The notes beneath the pieces are model-generated. The model made no database searches. It saw only the letters and a program-made list of their open reading frames with translations, and was not told the origin of the DNA. This document shows, piece after piece, positions 7,417-14,569 of a DNA stretch of 21,507 nt (position 1 is its first letter; each line of letters opens with the position of its first letter). This DNA comes from an uncultured Lentisphaeraceae bacterium (GTDB lineage Bacteria > Verrucomicrobiota > Kiritimatiellia > RFP12 > DVOR01), in the NCBI GenBank assembly GCA_937892925.1, contig CALBHX010000025.1, positions 1-21,507 on the forward strand, written 5' to 3'. Made by a program: the position numbers and the translations under genes.

Positions 7417-7952
7417 ACCCTCGCGCTGCTCCCCGCCCGCCGCCATCCCATTCCCCTTCACAGCCATTCCCCCTCCTCACATCCTGCCCGGCGCCGCCGC
7501 ACCAACGCCCTTCACAAAGCCAACCGAATCCTCCGCCGCAAACCCATCCCCCCGCTTCGTTTAATCGTACCCTATAACCGCCCGCTCAACTGAATAATTT
7601 GACTCCGAAGAGAGGGCTCACCCGTTCGCTTCGTCATAACCCTATAATAAACCGCTACACGTGTCTCCCTGCGCGTGGGCTCCGCAAGATATGTGCAGAT
7701 AGGCTGTCCGCGCGGATGATGAAAACACCCCTCTTAAACCGCTTATTTCCGATAGAGCAGGTCGCAGTATCATCATAACTCCCTGCGCGGCGGCACGCCC
7801 GTTTAGAATCAGTGCTATCCCTAACAGCAAAAGACCGGACAGGCAAGCCCTACAACGAGAAGACCCGCCCCCTTATCGCCCGCTCCTATGCCTTCACGCG
7901 CTCAAGAGGAGATTCCGGGCTTCCCCACATCCGTCTGATTTGACACACAGAG
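7417..7952. other. Long non-coding gap, content unassigned
   Basis: Roughly 540 bases hold no convincing gene. The first part (to about 7560) is pyrimidine-rich. The second contains two CCCTATAA-type boxes (near 7571 and 7641) and a repeated CTCCCTGCGCG (near 7666 and 7780). Small open frames exist on both strands but lack ribosome sites and family features. A 21-codon minus-strand frame (7637 to 7572, starting MTKRTG) has a TATTAT box six bases upstream of its ATG, but no -35 and no other support. A short segment at about 7909 (GAGGAGATTCCGGGC) recalls a conserved RNase P RNA motif, but the rest of that RNA is absent. Confidence 0.5.
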
Positions 7953-7987
7953 AAAAAACAGCCGCGCCGCCGGGTGAGGCGGCGCGG
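7953..7987 (-). terminator. Intrinsic terminator of the metallophosphoesterase operon
   Basis: The perfect 10-bp stem CCGCGCCGCC/GGCGGCGCGG (7962-7971 and 7978-7987) has a 6-base loop. Read on the minus strand it is followed within a few bases by a T-run (plus-strand A-run 7953-7958). A second small hairpin (GGCGGC-aaaa-GCCGCC, 7993-8008) lies between it and the gene's stop. Confidence 0.85.
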
Positions 7988-8033
7988 AAGTGAGGCGGCA
8001 AAAGCCGCCAGACATGATTCACATCAACGGCGG

Positions 8034-9248
8034 CTACACGCTAACCGTCAGCGGCGCGGCGCCGGAGAGCGGCAGGCACGAAACGCGGACTCCAGACGGC
8101 GAAGCCTGAACCAGCGTAACCGTGGCCGCGGCATCTTTCGGCCCCCCACCGATCACCGTAGGGTAAGGCCTTTTGCCCGGCTCGGCAGGCACCAGCGCGG
8201 CATGATGCGTATGCCCGCAAAGCAGCAGATCCAGCCCCGCGCGGCAGAGCACCGGCTCCATCTTTTCCCGCAGGCGGGTAGGCCCATAGCCGCGGTCTTC
8301 CCGCGGATCGTTGGCTGTGGGCGGAATGTGGCAGAGCGCCACGCGCCGGGCGGCGGCTTTCCATGCGGGGGAAGCCGTTTCCTGCGCCAGCCAGGCCGCC
8401 TCCTGAGCAATATACGGCTCGCAGTGAAGCAGCCCGCAGTATTCGCGGTGCGTATCCACCTTATCCTCGCCGCCATCCAGCAGCAGCAGGCGGATTTGCC
8501 CCAGATTAAAGGCGGCATACCAGCCGTGCTCAAAGGGCGCAAAGGCTTCGCGGATACGCCGCGCCATCGCGCCGCGGTATTCATGATTGCCGCGCACAAC
8601 CAGCACCGGCAGCCCCCGCGCCGTCAAGTCGGCCAGCGGGTTCAGGATATCCTTGGCCATCTGTTCCTCAGAGGCGCAGTTTCCCGCGCAATCCCCATTG
8701 AGCACCGCGAACCCGGGCTCCGCCTCCATCACTGCGGGGAGTGCGCAGAGCTTGGGGAACAGCGCCACATTGGCGTGCACATCGTTAAACATGGCAAAGG
8801 TGAAGCCCCCCGCGCGGAGAATCGGGCGCAACCGGATCACGCCGGAGGCGAAAGACCCTTTTCGATACGTCCACCAGGCGTCCATCTTCACCGGCTCGGA
8901 AACAGCCTCAAAGAGAAACGGGCGGGTAAAGTCGAGCCCGCGAACCGTAATGAGGTGATCACAGCGGTTGGACGCGGTGAGCCCCTCCTCCACGCGGCAG
9001 GCCGAAGCCCATTGATCGCGCGGCAGCGCCGGATCCTGCGTCCAGAAAAGCGTCCCTGTACTGGGCGAATCCGTCCGCCAGCAGACGGCCAGAGCGTCTC
9101 CCCCAACGATTTGCGCCGTAGGGCGCCAGACAAAGCGCCCGGCGGGTTTAGCCTTCGGTTTAGGTTCGGCCTTCTTCCCCCCGGCGTTCAATATGGGAGC
9201 GGCTGCGGCCGCACCCAGCGCGGCCAGAAAATTGCGTCTGCGCACCAT
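8034..9248 (-). CDS. Tat-exported metallophosphoesterase (calcineurin-like), second gene of tandem pair
   Basis: This 404-aa protein begins with a Tat-type signal (RRRNFLAAL followed by an Ala-rich stretch, cleavage near 20-25) and then a KPKAKPAG linker. An N-terminal beta domain (about 38-145) resembles the Fn3-like domain of purple acid phosphatase-type enzymes. The calcineurin-like phosphoesterase domain carries the metal-binding set: D156/H158 (FNDVHAN), G185-D186 (NGDC), G220-N-H-E (RGNHE), H307 (CHIPP) and G345-H-T-H348. The substrate is unknown; phosphomonoesters or phosphodiesters outside the cytoplasm are likely. Its ATG overlaps the previous stop (TGATG), and AAAGGAG lies upstream, so it is coupled to its paralogue. 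It ends at a strong terminator. Confidence 0.88.
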   Translation of the reverse strand: MVRRRNFLAALGAAAAAPILNAGGKKAEPKPKAKPAGRFVWRPTAQIVGGDALAVCWRTDSPSTGTLFWTQDPALPRDQWASACRVEEGLTASNRCDHLITVRGLDFTRPFLFEAVSEPVKMDAWWTYRKGSFASGVIRLRPILRAGGFTFAMFNDVHANVALFPKLCALPAVMEAEPGFAVLNGDCAGNCASEEQMAKDILNPLADLTARGLPVLVVRGNHEYRGAMARRIREAFAPFEHGWYAAFNLGQIRLLLLDGGEDKVDTHREYCGLLHCEPYIAQEAAWLAQETASPAWKAAARRVALCHIPPTANDPREDRGYGPTRLREKMEPVLCRAGLDLLLCGHTHHAALVPAEPGKRPYPTVIGGGPKDAAATVTLVQASPSGVRVSCLPLSGAAPLTVSV

Positions 9249-10498
9249 CAGGCTCTCCTTTCACAATGAATGATCCCGTCCAACGCGGCGCCGTTGGCGC
9301 GGAAAGCGCGGATATCCAACACGTTGTTAGAAGCTTTAAGCAGCGTTACGGTGGCCGACTTTTCGGAGGGGCCGCCGCCAATCAGAATGGGATACGGGCG
9401 GCCTGTCTTTTCAGGCGGCAGGAAGTTGTAAACATGCGTATGGGCGCAGATCATTGCCTGCAGGTTGGCCTTGGCGAAAAGCGGATCCATGATTTTCCGC
9501 AGGCGGGTGGGGCCATACCAATCATCGTTATCACCCACATTGCCGCACGTGGGGGGAATATGCATCACCGCCACGCGCCACGGTGCCGTTTTCCACTCAG
9601 GCGATTCGATTTCCCGGGCAAGCCAAGCGGCCTGCTCATCGATATAGGCATCCGTCTGCAAAAGGCCGCCGTAGACCGGCGCGGAGTCCGGTTTATCCTC
9701 GCCGGTATCGATGCAGAGAAAGCGGACGCTGCCGAGGGTGAAGGCACCGTAATAGCGGCCGCAATCGAGCGGGGAAAGCACCTCGCGGATACGCCGCGCC
9801 ATCGCCCCGCGGTATTCATGGTTGCCGCGCAGAAAGAGCGTGGAAAGCCCGGCCTCCGCCAACGGAGGCAACGCGCGAAGGAACCGTTTCTGCGCACTTT
9901 CCACGCTGCCGCAGTCATCCATGCAGTCGCCATTAAATAGCGCCGCCGCAGGCGCCGCCTGAACCGTGCTCTCCAGCGCCAATAGCTTGGGAATCAGCTC
10001 CAGACGCCCGTGAATGTCATTGAAAATGGCCAGCGAAAGCGCCCCCTCCGGGGAGCGCATCGGGCGCAGCGTGCGCACGCCGCTCCCAACCGTAGCGCCA
10101 CGCTTGATGGAATAGGCTCCGAAGGAAGCAATCGGCTCGGAAACGGCCTCAAAGGCAAGCGGTTTGGCCGGGTCAAGCCCGCGCAGTGTAACGGCGTGAT
10201 CGCACGTATTGGCCGCGATCATGCCATCCTGCACCGTGCAGGCTTTTACCCACCGATCGCGCGGCGCGGCGGGCTCCTGCGACCAGAAAAGAAAGGCCGT
10301 TGACGGGCGTGCCGTCCGCCACCGAATAACCGTCACCCCCGGCGCCGTCCACTGCGCATACGGCAGGCAGGCAAACAACGCCTGCCCGCCCAGTTCTTCC
10401 GGTGCGGAGACAGTCGGCGCGGCCGGCAGCGCGGCCGGCACAAAGGGAGCCGCGGCGCCCAACGCGCCCAGCGAGGTCAAAAACGTTCTGCGGTTCAT
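9248..10498 (-). CDS. Tat-exported metallophosphoesterase (calcineurin-like), first gene of tandem pair
   Basis: The start is placed at the ATG at 10498 because AAGGAG (10508-10503) precedes it and it gives a clean Tat signal, MNRRTFLTSLGALGAA. An upstream extension to 10639 is cysteine- and tryptophan-rich and unlikely. The mature 416-aa product has the same layout as its neighbour: a beta domain (about 38-148), then a phosphoesterase domain with D161/H163 (FNDIHGR), G190-D191, G225-N-H-E, H313 (MHIPP) and H353/H355. The last motif is AHTH rather than the usual GHTH. The segments GNHEYRGAMARRIRE and PYP-IGGGP are shared with the downstream paralogue, showing a tandem duplication that has diverged. 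A good promoter lies upstream. The substrate is not recognisable from sequence. Confidence 0.88.
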   Translation of the reverse strand: MNRRTFLTSLGALGAAAPFVPAALPAAPTVSAPEELGGQALFACLPYAQWTAPGVTVIRWRTARPSTAFLFWSQEPAAPRDRWVKACTVQDGMIAANTCDHAVTLRGLDPAKPLAFEAVSEPIASFGAYSIKRGATVGSGVRTLRPMRSPEGALSLAIFNDIHGRLELIPKLLALESTVQAAPAAALFNGDCMDDCGSVESAQKRFLRALPPLAEAGLSTLFLRGNHEYRGAMARRIREVLSPLDCGRYYGAFTLGSVRFLCIDTGEDKPDSAPVYGGLLQTDAYIDEQAAWLAREIESPEWKTAPWRVAVMHIPPTCGNVGDNDDWYGPTRLRKIMDPLFAKANLQAMICAHTHVYNFLPPEKTGRPYPILIGGGPSEKSATVTLLKASNNVLDIRAFRANGAALDGIIHCERRA

Positions 10499-10547
10499 AA
10501 CACTCCTTCTTCGCGAGCCCCAGTTACAACGGGCATCTTTCAACCAC

Positions 10548-10576
10548 ACCATACCGCACCGCGCGCATTTCCGCAA
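10548..10576 (-). promoter_or_regulatory. Candidate sigma-70 promoter for the metallophosphoesterase operon
   Basis: Read on the minus strand, TTGCGG (10576-10571) and TATGGT (10553-10548) are separated by exactly 17 bases. The predicted start near 10541 gives a leader of about 43 bases that contains the AAGGAG ribosome site. Confidence 0.5.
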
Positions 10577-10909
10577 GCCTCTCCATACACACATCCATGC
10601 CCCTGCTTTTTCGAAACTGCACCCCGCCAAACACCCCACCCGCTGTGCCGGGAATCCCTAAAAATGACCTGTGCGCGCTCGTCAAACACACGAAAACGCC
10701 CTGAAGTAACCCCCCTCCGGGAACGCTTTCCCCCATCGCGTGGAAGCGCGTTCTTGCGCTGTTTCTACGCTTCCATTCTGCAAATCACAGCCAACCGCGC
10801 AATCCGTCCGGTTCCGCCCCCGCCATGTTCACCGCGTAATGATTCCTCTTCTTGAACCGCAGGGCTCCGCCAGACGCGGCGAAAAACAACATCCGGCATC
10901 TCCGCGGAT
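10577..10909. other. Intergenic region between two minus-strand operons, no gene seen
   Basis: No supported coding region is present. Small hairpins are visible: GGGAA-cgct-TTCCC around 10719-10732, and AGCGC-gttctt-GCGCT shortly after. A 6-bp repeat TCCGCG/CGCGGA (10901-10906 and 10915-10920) spans the stop codon of the glycosyltransferase gene. On the minus strand a T-run follows only about a dozen bases beyond this stem, so at best it is a weak terminator. Confidence 0.4.
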
Positions 10910-12970
10910 TCAGGCGCGGAGCGGCGGTTCTGCCGCCGAGCCGGGATGGCGGAACCGAGCGGCTTCTTCCTTAATCAGCGCCCGCAGATGCGTGCGGAAA
11001 CGCTCCGGGTCATGCACCGTCAGCACCTCGTCCAACGCGGCGGCCACACGGCGGCGGCGCACGTCTTCCGGCAGATTGAGCAGCGACCGAATGGCGTCAA
11101 CAAACCGCGGCACGGCCTCGAAGCCATCGCCCAGCACCTGCCCCACCCACACGCCAAAACGCTCCGTGAGGCCTTCCGGGTTCTGATTACTCACTAAAAG
11201 CGCCCCGCAGGCCAATGCTTCCAGGAAAGAAATCGGCAGGGCTTCATGAATGGACGTATTGACCAGCACCTTCGCTTCCAGCAGATGGCGCGCCTTGACC
11301 GCACCCTCCACATGCCCCTCGAAATGAAGATTGGACAGGGCGCGGTAAGGCGCAATCAGCGCTTCGTTGCGCGCGGTATCGCGCGAGCTTTGCCCTAACA
11401 CATGAAAGTCCACCTCGGGCATGGCTTTAGCAATTTCGCAGAAAAGCCACCCGCGCTTGACCGATTCTATGCGGCCGAGAAAAACCACCTTATTTCGCTT
11501 TTCAGCGGCCAGCACCGTTTCTCGCGGATAAGGGGGAACAATGGGGTTGGGTAGAAGCGTGATCGGCATCGCTTCCGGCAGAGCGTAAAGCGTGCGCGCC
11601 TTGGCATTGAGCGATGCGGCCTGCGAAAGGAAGCGAAGGCGCCCCTGTGCTGCCCAGTGATGCACGGCCGCCGCGAGCGCTTCATCCCAATAAGACGGCT
11701 CCGGGAAAAGCTTGACGGTCGCGATCTCTTCCCAATCGGCTTTCGGCCGCGGATCCTGAATCCAGAAAAGGACGCGGCGGCGGGGATTGGGATCTTTGCA
11801 GAGCACGCGCAGGTTGCACGCCTCAATGCTCAGATAGACATCGTAATTCGCCCTTTTGAGCCACCGCCGGAAGGCGCGTTTCCGAGTGGGCGGAAAGTAG
11901 AGGCACGTACCTTCGATGATATCGCCGCCCGGGCGGTTCTTCTTGCCGGGCTCGGCGAGGATCACGTCAATCTGAATATCCTCGTTCGGAATCAGCCCGC
12001 AAACACCATAACGCGCCAAAAAGCCATACCCGCCGTAAGCGGTGCCCGCGCCGCCAAAGAACTCATCCACCAGCAGCCCCACGCGGATCACCGGCTCCAG
12101 CCCCGCGAAACGTTCCCACAGCCGCTGATAGGCCTGATACCGCCAGGCGCCGAAGGGGAAACTGCACCGCCAGGGTTTCCAACGGCTTGTAAAGTGGAGA
12201 ATGGTGGGGTGGCCGCGGAAACGATGCTTTTTGCGGCGGAGCGAATCGGACGTTACGTTGTAACGCTCAGGCAGGGGGCGGATACGCCCGCGGAAAACCA
12301 GATTGATCGCATCCTGATCCATAAACCTGAGCACGCGCTCAGAAGACAGGCGGAAGAGGCGATCGGCCACGCGGTCGCGCCGAAGCGCCTCCAGATTGAG
12401 CAGCAGCACACCGGCATTGACGTAATGCTCGCCGGGCTGATCCAGCCCGAGGGCATTGGGATGCCCTTGGCGAATGTTGAAGTCATCGGGCACGCCAGCG
12501 GCGTAAAACCCCTCCAGCGGCAGCTCCCAAAGCGTTCTCAGCGAACCGCACACCAGCGTATCGGCATCCAGATAAAGCACGCGCCGGTGCGCAGGCAGCA
12601 GATCTGGCAGGAGATAGCGAAAGAAGGTTTCGCGGGAGATATGCTCCAGCTCAGGGTTCATCAAAAGGGAGTCCAGGCGGCGGAAATCCACCGGCACCAG
12701 CTGAAGTTTCAGGCGGGGGAACCGCGCCTGAAGCTTCAGCAGCGGCTCGGGCAACGTCTCCAGATCGGCAGAAAGAATAAAGGCCTCAATCGGCCCGGGC
12801 GTGTTGAGCAGCAGAGAAGTGAGCGTAACCCCGAGCGGGCGGACATACCTGCGGTTGATGGCAAAGGCCACGGCCAGCGGCGAACGCAGGCTCCTGCGCG
12901 GCAAGCGCCGCTCAACCGCCACTAGCGTATCGGCCACGCAGGGAATGGAAAGAAAATCGCTCGGTCTCAT
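10910..12970 (-). CDS. Two-domain glycosyltransferase, GT8 fused to GT4
   Basis: This 686-aa protein joins two glycosyltransferases. Residues about 32-290 are a GT-A domain of family GT8, with the metal/nucleotide-sugar motif D135-A-D137 (YLDADTLV), NAGVLLLNL (185-193), MDQDAIN (217-223) and the C-terminal HFTSRWKPW (259-267). Residues about 295-670 look like a GT-B enzyme of family GT4, with VVFLGRIESVKRGW (495-508) and an E-x7-E motif (E576/E584) in the sugar-nucleotide half. No signal peptide or membrane segment is seen, so it probably works on the cytoplasmic face of the membrane on lipid-linked glycans such as LPS core, O-antigen or exopolysaccharide. Its ATG overlaps the upstream stop (ATGA), and AGAGGA precedes it. 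Donor and acceptor sugars cannot be deduced. Confidence 0.87.
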   Translation of the reverse strand: MRPSDFLSIPCVADTLVAVERRLPRRSLRSPLAVAFAINRRYVRPLGVTLTSLLLNTPGPIEAFILSADLETLPEPLLKLQARFPRLKLQLVPVDFRRLDSLLMNPELEHISRETFFRYLLPDLLPAHRRVLYLDADTLVCGSLRTLWELPLEGFYAAGVPDDFNIRQGHPNALGLDQPGEHYVNAGVLLLNLEALRRDRVADRLFRLSSERVLRFMDQDAINLVFRGRIRPLPERYNVTSDSLRRKKHRFRGHPTILHFTSRWKPWRCSFPFGAWRYQAYQRLWERFAGLEPVIRVGLLVDEFFGGAGTAYGGYGFLARYGVCGLIPNEDIQIDVILAEPGKKNRPGGDIIEGTCLYFPPTRKRAFRRWLKRANYDVYLSIEACNLRVLCKDPNPRRRVLFWIQDPRPKADWEEIATVKLFPEPSYWDEALAAAVHHWAAQGRLRFLSQAASLNAKARTLYALPEAMPITLLPNPIVPPYPRETVLAAEKRNKVVFLGRIESVKRGWLFCEIAKAMPEVDFHVLGQSSRDTARNEALIAPYRALSNLHFEGHVEGAVKARHLLEAKVLVNTSIHEALPISFLEALACGALLVSNQNPEGLTERFGVWVGQVLGDGFEAVPRFVDAIRSLLNLPEDVRRRRVAAALDEVLTVHDPERFRTHLRALIKEEAARFRHPGSAAEPPLRA

Positions 12971-14001
12971 AACGTGTCCTCTTCGCTAAGCGGCTGTTTC
13001 GGCTGGGGATGAAAACGGCGGAACCGTTTATAAAAGAGCTTGCGGTTGATCAACCAGAACGGCCAGCGGCAGAGAACAAACCCAACCCGCGTGGCCAAAA
13101 CCGCATGACGCACCGCCTGCATCCATGCATAAGCCGCGCACCATGGACGCCCGGCGGCGGCGCAGGCATGAGCATACGCCCGCCACCACAGAGCGCCCGG
13201 GAGCGAAGGCGCGTGCAGCCACGGCGCATCGTTGGCAAAGTGAATCACGCGCGGCGTATTCCTTTCACGCCAGCCATACGCCGCCGAAAACTCACCCCAA
13301 CGCCAATCCAGTAAGCGTGCCCCGGGAAACGGAAAGAAAAAGTTATAACAATCCTGATCCGGGAACTTCAGCACATGGATGTGCCGGGAAAGAAAGTCGA
13401 ACGCCTTTTGCGTAAACCCCTCCGCCCGAAGCAGCCGCAGATTCAGCAAAAGAAGCCCGGAGCAGAAATATTCCTTCGCAGAAAGCGAAGCGCCCAGCAT
13501 ATTTAATGCCGACGTGCGGCGGGCTCCGCCGGAAAAATGCCCCACACCCGACCCATCGGGCACGGCACACAGCGGCACATCCGCCTCCCGAAGCGCCCAC
13601 AGCTCCCCCACATCCCGAAGCCACAGGGTATCCAGATCCGTATAAACCGCAAAATCAACCGCTGGAAGCTCATCCTGTAAAATCAACCGCACATAGGGCC
13701 CCCACGAGCCATGCCACGGCGGAAACGCCTTAAACCGCTCCTCTCCCGCAACGTGAAACACCGCCCGCGCCGAAACGTTCCGAAACGAAGCCAGCAGCCG
13801 CTCAACTGCCCGGCGATCCCCCGAGGTAAGCCCCAAGTCAAAAATATAAAAGCAGATACTCTCCCGCCCCGATGCCGCCCGGCACAGACTCCACAGCGTG
13901 GTCAGCAGCCCGCAGACATACCGGTGGTCGCTCACACAAGCCACCGGAATCAGCTCGGATAACGCCTCCTTTACGTCATCCTTTTTTCGAATCTCTGTCA
14001 T
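12967..14001 (-). CDS. Glycosyltransferase family 8 protein
   Basis: The 344-aa product matches the GT8 layout. It has an N-terminal VACVSDHRYVCGLLTTLWSL nucleotide-binding strand and helix (20-39), a DxD motif D122-L-D124 (VYTDLDTLWL), YFCSGLLLLNL (178-188), PDQDCYN (214-220) and IHFANDAPWL (253-262). A basic, aromatic C-terminus (about 305-331) may bind the membrane surface. The start at 14001 is chosen because AAGGAAAAGGG lies just upstream; an ATG five codons earlier and a far upstream ATG are less likely. The stop overlaps the ATG of the GT8-GT4 gene by four bases, so the two enzymes are made together, presumably adding successive sugars. A homologous GT8 domain in the next gene points to an ancient duplication. 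Confidence 0.85.
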   Translation of the reverse strand: MTEIRKKDDVKEALSELIPVACVSDHRYVCGLLTTLWSLCRAASGRESICFYIFDLGLTSGDRRAVERLLASFRNVSARAVFHVAGEERFKAFPPWHGSWGPYVRLILQDELPAVDFAVYTDLDTLWLRDVGELWALREADVPLCAVPDGSGVGHFSGGARRTSALNMLGASLSAKEYFCSGLLLLNLRLLRAEGFTQKAFDFLSRHIHVLKFPDQDCYNFFFPFPGARLLDWRWGEFSAAYGWRERNTPRVIHFANDAPWLHAPSLPGALWWRAYAHACAAAGRPWCAAYAWMQAVRHAVLATRVGFVLCRWPFWLINRKLFYKRFRRFHPQPKQPLSEEDTL

Positions 14002-14465
14002 CCCTTTTCCTTGCATCGCCAACCGGCGCCTCTCTTCCAACCGGCCATCAGACCCTGTTACTCCATGGAACAACACCCAATAGCGTTCCTCCACTATTCC
14101 AGACAACAAAAGCCTTGCAGAAAAACTGCACAGAAGAAGCACGATTGGGATTGCCCCTGACGCACCCTCGCAATCTATCCGCCATCCAGTGAAGGCGTCT
14201 CAACCGGGTAAAAAGTGCACCTGAAGCACGGCAAAACGCCCCAAACAGGCGCCTCGCTCCGCTTCAAAACGACTTTTCTTTTACAGAGTAACATATCCCC
14301 CCCCCCGTAAACTCATTATTTTATTTATTTTATGTTAGAACTGTCGGCATATCATGCAGTATGGAATCCTTCGGGGCATCGGAAGCAACGTCCCAAACAC
14401 GTATTCAAAGATGGCGGCATGAACAGCTCCAGTGCAAACAACAAAAACGGACGCATAAGCCGGAA
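14002..14465. other. Divergent intergenic region with C10 tract and AT-rich block
   Basis: This 464-bp stretch separates the minus-strand glycosyltransferase operon from the plus-strand vWA operon, so it should hold promoters for both. It contains an uninterrupted run of ten C (14297-14306), followed at once by an AT-rich block (14311-14340). TAAAAT-like minus-strand -10 boxes can be drawn in that block, but no good -35 is seen. A 19-codon frame at 14419 lacks support. Confidence 0.5.
14297..14306. repeat. Homopolymer tract of ten C (G10 on the minus strand)
   Basis: Ten consecutive C residues lie between the divergent operons, about 295 bases upstream of the GT8 start and about 180 bases upstream of the possible vWA leader ORF. 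Tracts of this length are prone to slipped-strand length change. The tract could alter promoter or leader geometry of surface-glycan genes. Confidence 0.8.
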
Positions 14466-14471
14466 TATGAT
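14466..14471 (+). promoter_or_regulatory. Candidate -10 box (TATGAT) upstream of the vWA operon
   Basis: TATGAT (5/6 consensus) lies 14 bases before the ATG of a short leader ORF and about 95 bases before the vWA gene. The predicted start is near 14478. No convincing -35 is present. Confidence 0.3.
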
Positions 14472-14485
14472 AGACTGAGGGCGTT

Positions 14486-14569
14486 ATGCTTACAAGATCA
14501 TGGGCGTTTGGTAAGGGCCGTTTGGCCAAAGACGGTGCGCGGCCGCGCGGCGCGGGGAGGGCGTTATGA
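14486..14569 (+). CDS. Possible 27-aa leader peptide coupled to the vWA gene
   Basis: A short frame (MLTRSWAFGKGRL..., ending in ...GRAL) starts just after GAGGG (14477-14481). Its TGA overlaps the ATG of the vWA gene (ATGA). The predicted peptide has 6 Arg and 2 Lys residues out of 27. The position after a -10 box and the exact stop/start overlap are what one expects of a translated leader that couples translation. The same overlap can arise by chance, and the vWA gene has its own good GGGGAGGG ribosome site inside the end of this ORF. No family match is recognised. Confidence 0.25.
   Translation: MLTRSWAFGKGRLAKDGARPRGAGRAL

Noticed and set aside
7642..7846. Two overlapping minus-strand frames of about 62 codons
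   Set aside because: Neither has a ribosome site, a recognisable family or typical codon use. They overlap each other in different frames.
7905..7930. GAGGAGATTCCGGGC resembling the conserved RNase P RNA segment
   Set aside because: The flanking sequence reaches the opposing terminator within about 50 bases, and no other RNase P RNA motif or the 3' half is present.
7974..9269. Long plus-strand frame opposite the second phosphoesterase gene
   Set aside because: The minus-strand product has complete catalytic motifs and a Tat signal. The plus-strand frame is an antisense shadow rich in Arg, His and Gln.
10901..10920. TCCGCG/CGCGGA hairpin at the end of the GT operon as a terminator
   Set aside because: The stem overlaps the stop codon and the T-run is too far downstream to make a convincing intrinsic terminator.
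11657..12925. Long plus-strand frame opposite the GT8-GT4 gene
   Set aside because: It is an antisense shadow; the minus strand encodes recognisable glycosyltransferase domains.
14313..14340. Possible dif-like site (TTATGTTAGAA half)
   Set aside because: Only one arm resembles the XerD arm, and the other arm does not match the XerC consensus.
14419..14478. 19-codon frame (MNSSSANNK...) preceded by ATGGCGGC
   Set aside because: It has no promoter or ribosome site of its own and no conservation evidence. The shared 12-mer with the pyrC start is probably chance.
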